Shown piece after piece: positions 62,507 to 64,000 of a stretch of DNA of 64,000 nt. A model generated the notes under the pieces. The model was not told where the DNA came from and searched no databases. It was given only the letters and a program-made list of their open reading frames with translations. The translations under genes and the position numbers were made by a program. The stretch comes from Actinoplanes sp. KI2 (lineage in GTDB: Bacteria; Actinomycetota; Actinomycetes; Mycobacteriales; Micromonosporaceae): the NCBI RefSeq assembly GCF_025630775.1, contig NZ_JAOSZE010000013.1, positions 147,240 to 211,239 of the forward strand. The letters run 5' to 3'. Position 1 is the stretch's first letter, and each line of letters opens with the position of its first letter.

Positions 62507-63706
62507 TCATATATCATCGGGGTACACCCGCCGCCGCCTCAGGCCCGGTGTGGCGGAGATCGAGACGTCCGGTGGTAGACCAAGCGTATTGTTTTGGCAC
62601 GGCAAGCATGTAGGACCCAATGGTAAGCCGAACTCCGCTGCGATGGGACGACATGCGGCAAAAAGGTCCGCGTAGTCTTGCCCAGTAAAGCCGGTCGCGC
62701 CGGCGAGCATCGTCCCGTCCAACGGCCGGAAGGGTGAGAGGATCGGCATCACGCCTATCCGCGCCAGGTACTCGACCGCCCGGATGGTCTCGGAGGGGGG
62801 CTCGAGCCCAGCAATGAGTATGGATCGTGCTCGGACAGGTCCGAACAATGACGCCGTATATTCCAAAGCTCGGAGATAGCGCTCCTTGCCAATCACCTCT
62901 TGTTTACCCGGTATGTAGCTCGACCAGGCATCCTCGCTCCAGAACTCAAGATTAATACCGAGTTCATCGACGCCCGAATCATACAATTCATCGATCGACT
63001 GGTTTTCCGCGGGTGCCGCGATCATGACATAGACGGGTATGTCGAAGCGTGCCTTCGCGCTTCGGGTCAGTCTCGCCGCCATTGCTGCACCCATGTCCGA
63101 CGTCCGCGGGGTTCCTCCTCCGATGAGTAGATGCCGTGCGGGACGAGCAGCATCATTTACCGCCGCGTCGACAACGTCTAGGAAGTGGCGCTCGGCTTTG
63201 CGTGCCGAGTCAGCGTCGTAGTTGTCTCCGATGGAGCAGTACCTGCACCGCTGACCCCTGCTCCAAAACCTACATCCCGGGCCGGTCATGCCGTAGCACA
63301 GTCTGTCGGACGAACACATCTGCGCGATACGCACGAGAGGCTGAGCGCCGTCCACAGTGTCCCGGCTGTAGTACTGGGGCACAGGGATCGGCCGACATAG
63401 AGCGCGAGTGTTCTGCAGCCGTCTGCCTATCCAAAGATCCTGTCCGTCCGAGTCCAGCTCGTACGGCGAGCTCTCAGCAAACGCTTCGTTGACGGGAATG
63501 TTCACGAAAATCTTACGTTCATCGTCGAGGGAGACGTCAAGTCCTCCCGAAACACCCGATCGCGTACGAACCGGCCTGGCGCCCTGGCCTTGTGCCTCGT
63601 CCGTTCCGAAGAGGTACCTCTCCGCCGCGGCAGACAACCTGGCGCCTGACGCGAGCAAATTGAACTTTAACATCGGTACGTCGATCAGTGTCGATGACTT
63701 GATCAC
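62507..63706 (-). CDS. Radical SAM protein (rSAM2) with unusual CX8CX2C motif
   Basis: About 399 aa. The start is unsure: GTG 63706 (GGTAGGGG upstream) is preferred over ATG 63673. GPGCRFWSRGQRCRYCSIGD gives CX8CX2C in place of CX3CX2C. LLIGGGTPRTSD is the GGE-like stretch, ILIAGLEPPSETIRAVEYLA and MPILSPFRPLDGTML parallel rSAM1, and the C-terminus has TCLPCQNNTLG. First gene of the four-gene minus-strand operon. Substrate unknown. Confidence 0.85.
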   Translation of the reverse strand: MIKSSTLIDVPMLKFNLLASGARLSAAAERYLFGTDEAQGQGARPVRTRSGVSGGLDVSLDDERKIFVNIPVNEAFAESSPYELDSDGQDLWIGRRLQNTRALCRPIPVPQYYSRDTVDGAQPLVRIAQMCSSDRLCYGMTGPGCRFWSRGQRCRYCSIGDNYDADSARKAERHFLDVVDAAVNDAARPARHLLIGGGTPRTSDMGAAMAARLTRSAKARFDIPVYVMIAAPAENQSIDELYDSGVDELGINLEFWSEDAWSSYIPGKQEVIGKERYLRALEYTASLFGPVRARSILIAGLEPPSETIRAVEYLARIGVMPILSPFRPLDGTMLAGATGFTGQDYADLFAACRPIAAEFGLPLGPTCLPCQNNTLGLPPDVSISATPGLRRRRVYPDDI

Positions 63707-63875
63707 ATTAGCGCCCCTACCCGAGTATAGACGAGCAAGCATAGGAGGTATAGAGCAAGCGACCCTGTCCAGTCCTATGGCATCTGTCAATGATGAAGGC
63801 CCGGTACATGTGTCAGTCGGTGGGGATCTGCGGCAGGTTGGTGTGTGCTGCCCGGGATGGCCTGTCAGCGGCGTG

Positions 63876-64000
63876 TCATGAACATGCTCGATGCCAAGCT
63901 CGCGACTGGGGTGCAGGTGAAACCGGCCGAGTTCGCCCGCCAGCACGGTGTGTCCGAGCGGACCGTGTACCGGGCATCAGACCCGGGTCAGGGCCGAGGG
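63876..64000 (+). pseudogene. IS481-like transposase start, frameshifted and cut by the window end
   Basis: ATG 63876 encodes MNMLDAKLATGVQVKPAEFA followed by RQHGVSERTVYR, the N-terminal HTH of IS481/IS3-type transposases. One extra G near 63971 shifts the frame: the downstream frame reads HQTRVRAEG, which continues the expected helix. A TGTCAG at 63810 could be the element end. Only 125 nt are visible. Confidence 0.6.

Overview
This window comes from a very GC-rich actinobacterium. The gene repertoire (many ECF sigma factors, an F420-type DUF385 oxidoreductase, secreted ricin-lectin and Ig-like proteins, a long RHS protein, GTG starts) suits a Micromonosporaceae member such as Actinoplanes, but that placement is inference from style. 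I see no rRNA, complete tRNA or CRISPR array.

Layout. 1-5506: a tight plus-strand catabolic operon with branched-chain-type ABC ATPases (LivG/LivF), a 3-hydroxyisobutyrate-dehydrogenase-like enzyme, an M24 hydrolase and the E1 alpha/beta subunits of a 2-oxoacid dehydrogenase. 5639-8392: a DUF5919-like membrane protein and an ECF42-type sigma factor with its DGPF (YCII) partner, the latter two separated by a 15-bp minisatellite. 8488-12873: a three-gene minus-strand operon containing an M50 protease fused to PqqD-like, cyclic-nucleotide-binding-like and FecR-like parts, a 71-residue Cys-rich protein, and a protein with a RiPP-like leader, octapeptide repeats and EF-hand-like loops. This is my first candidate for an undescribed system. 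13125-16316: small oxidoreductases. 16313-17744: a 1.43-kb segment bounded by near-perfect 137-bp inverted repeats derived from an IS630 end, carrying two hypothetical genes. 17761-31000: FKBP isomerase, an ArsR-SRPBCC-RibD operon with a palindromic operator, a glycosyltransferase, a lectin, an aldo/keto reductase with a divergent TetR regulator, a hydroxybenzoate-hydroxylase-like enzyme, a deleted flavin monooxygenase, AraC and WYL regulators, and VOC and GNAT proteins.

31165-41964: an RCC1-repeat protein, a 2057-residue RHS/Hint polymorphic toxin with a putative HNH nuclease tip and its Imm21 immunity gene, an esterase and a secreted Ig-like protein. 42072-43714: an ECF sigma factor with a SnoaL-like domain and an IS630 relic. 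44016-46910: a matrixin metalloprotease with a cysteine switch, followed by a GTPase and a small tail-helix protein. 47000-52348 (minus): sigma factor, zinc-finger anti-sigma factor, ABC ATPase and four membrane proteins (three of them tandem paralogues) in one overlapping operon. 52615-57343: small regulators and an unrecognised 848-aa/313-aa gene pair.

57710-64000: two transposase relics (IS630 and IS481-like) flank an AT-richer four-gene operon made of two radical SAM enzymes, a quinone-oxidoreductase-like protein and an ATP-grasp ligase. It looks horizontally acquired and biosynthetic, and is my second candidate for an undescribed system.
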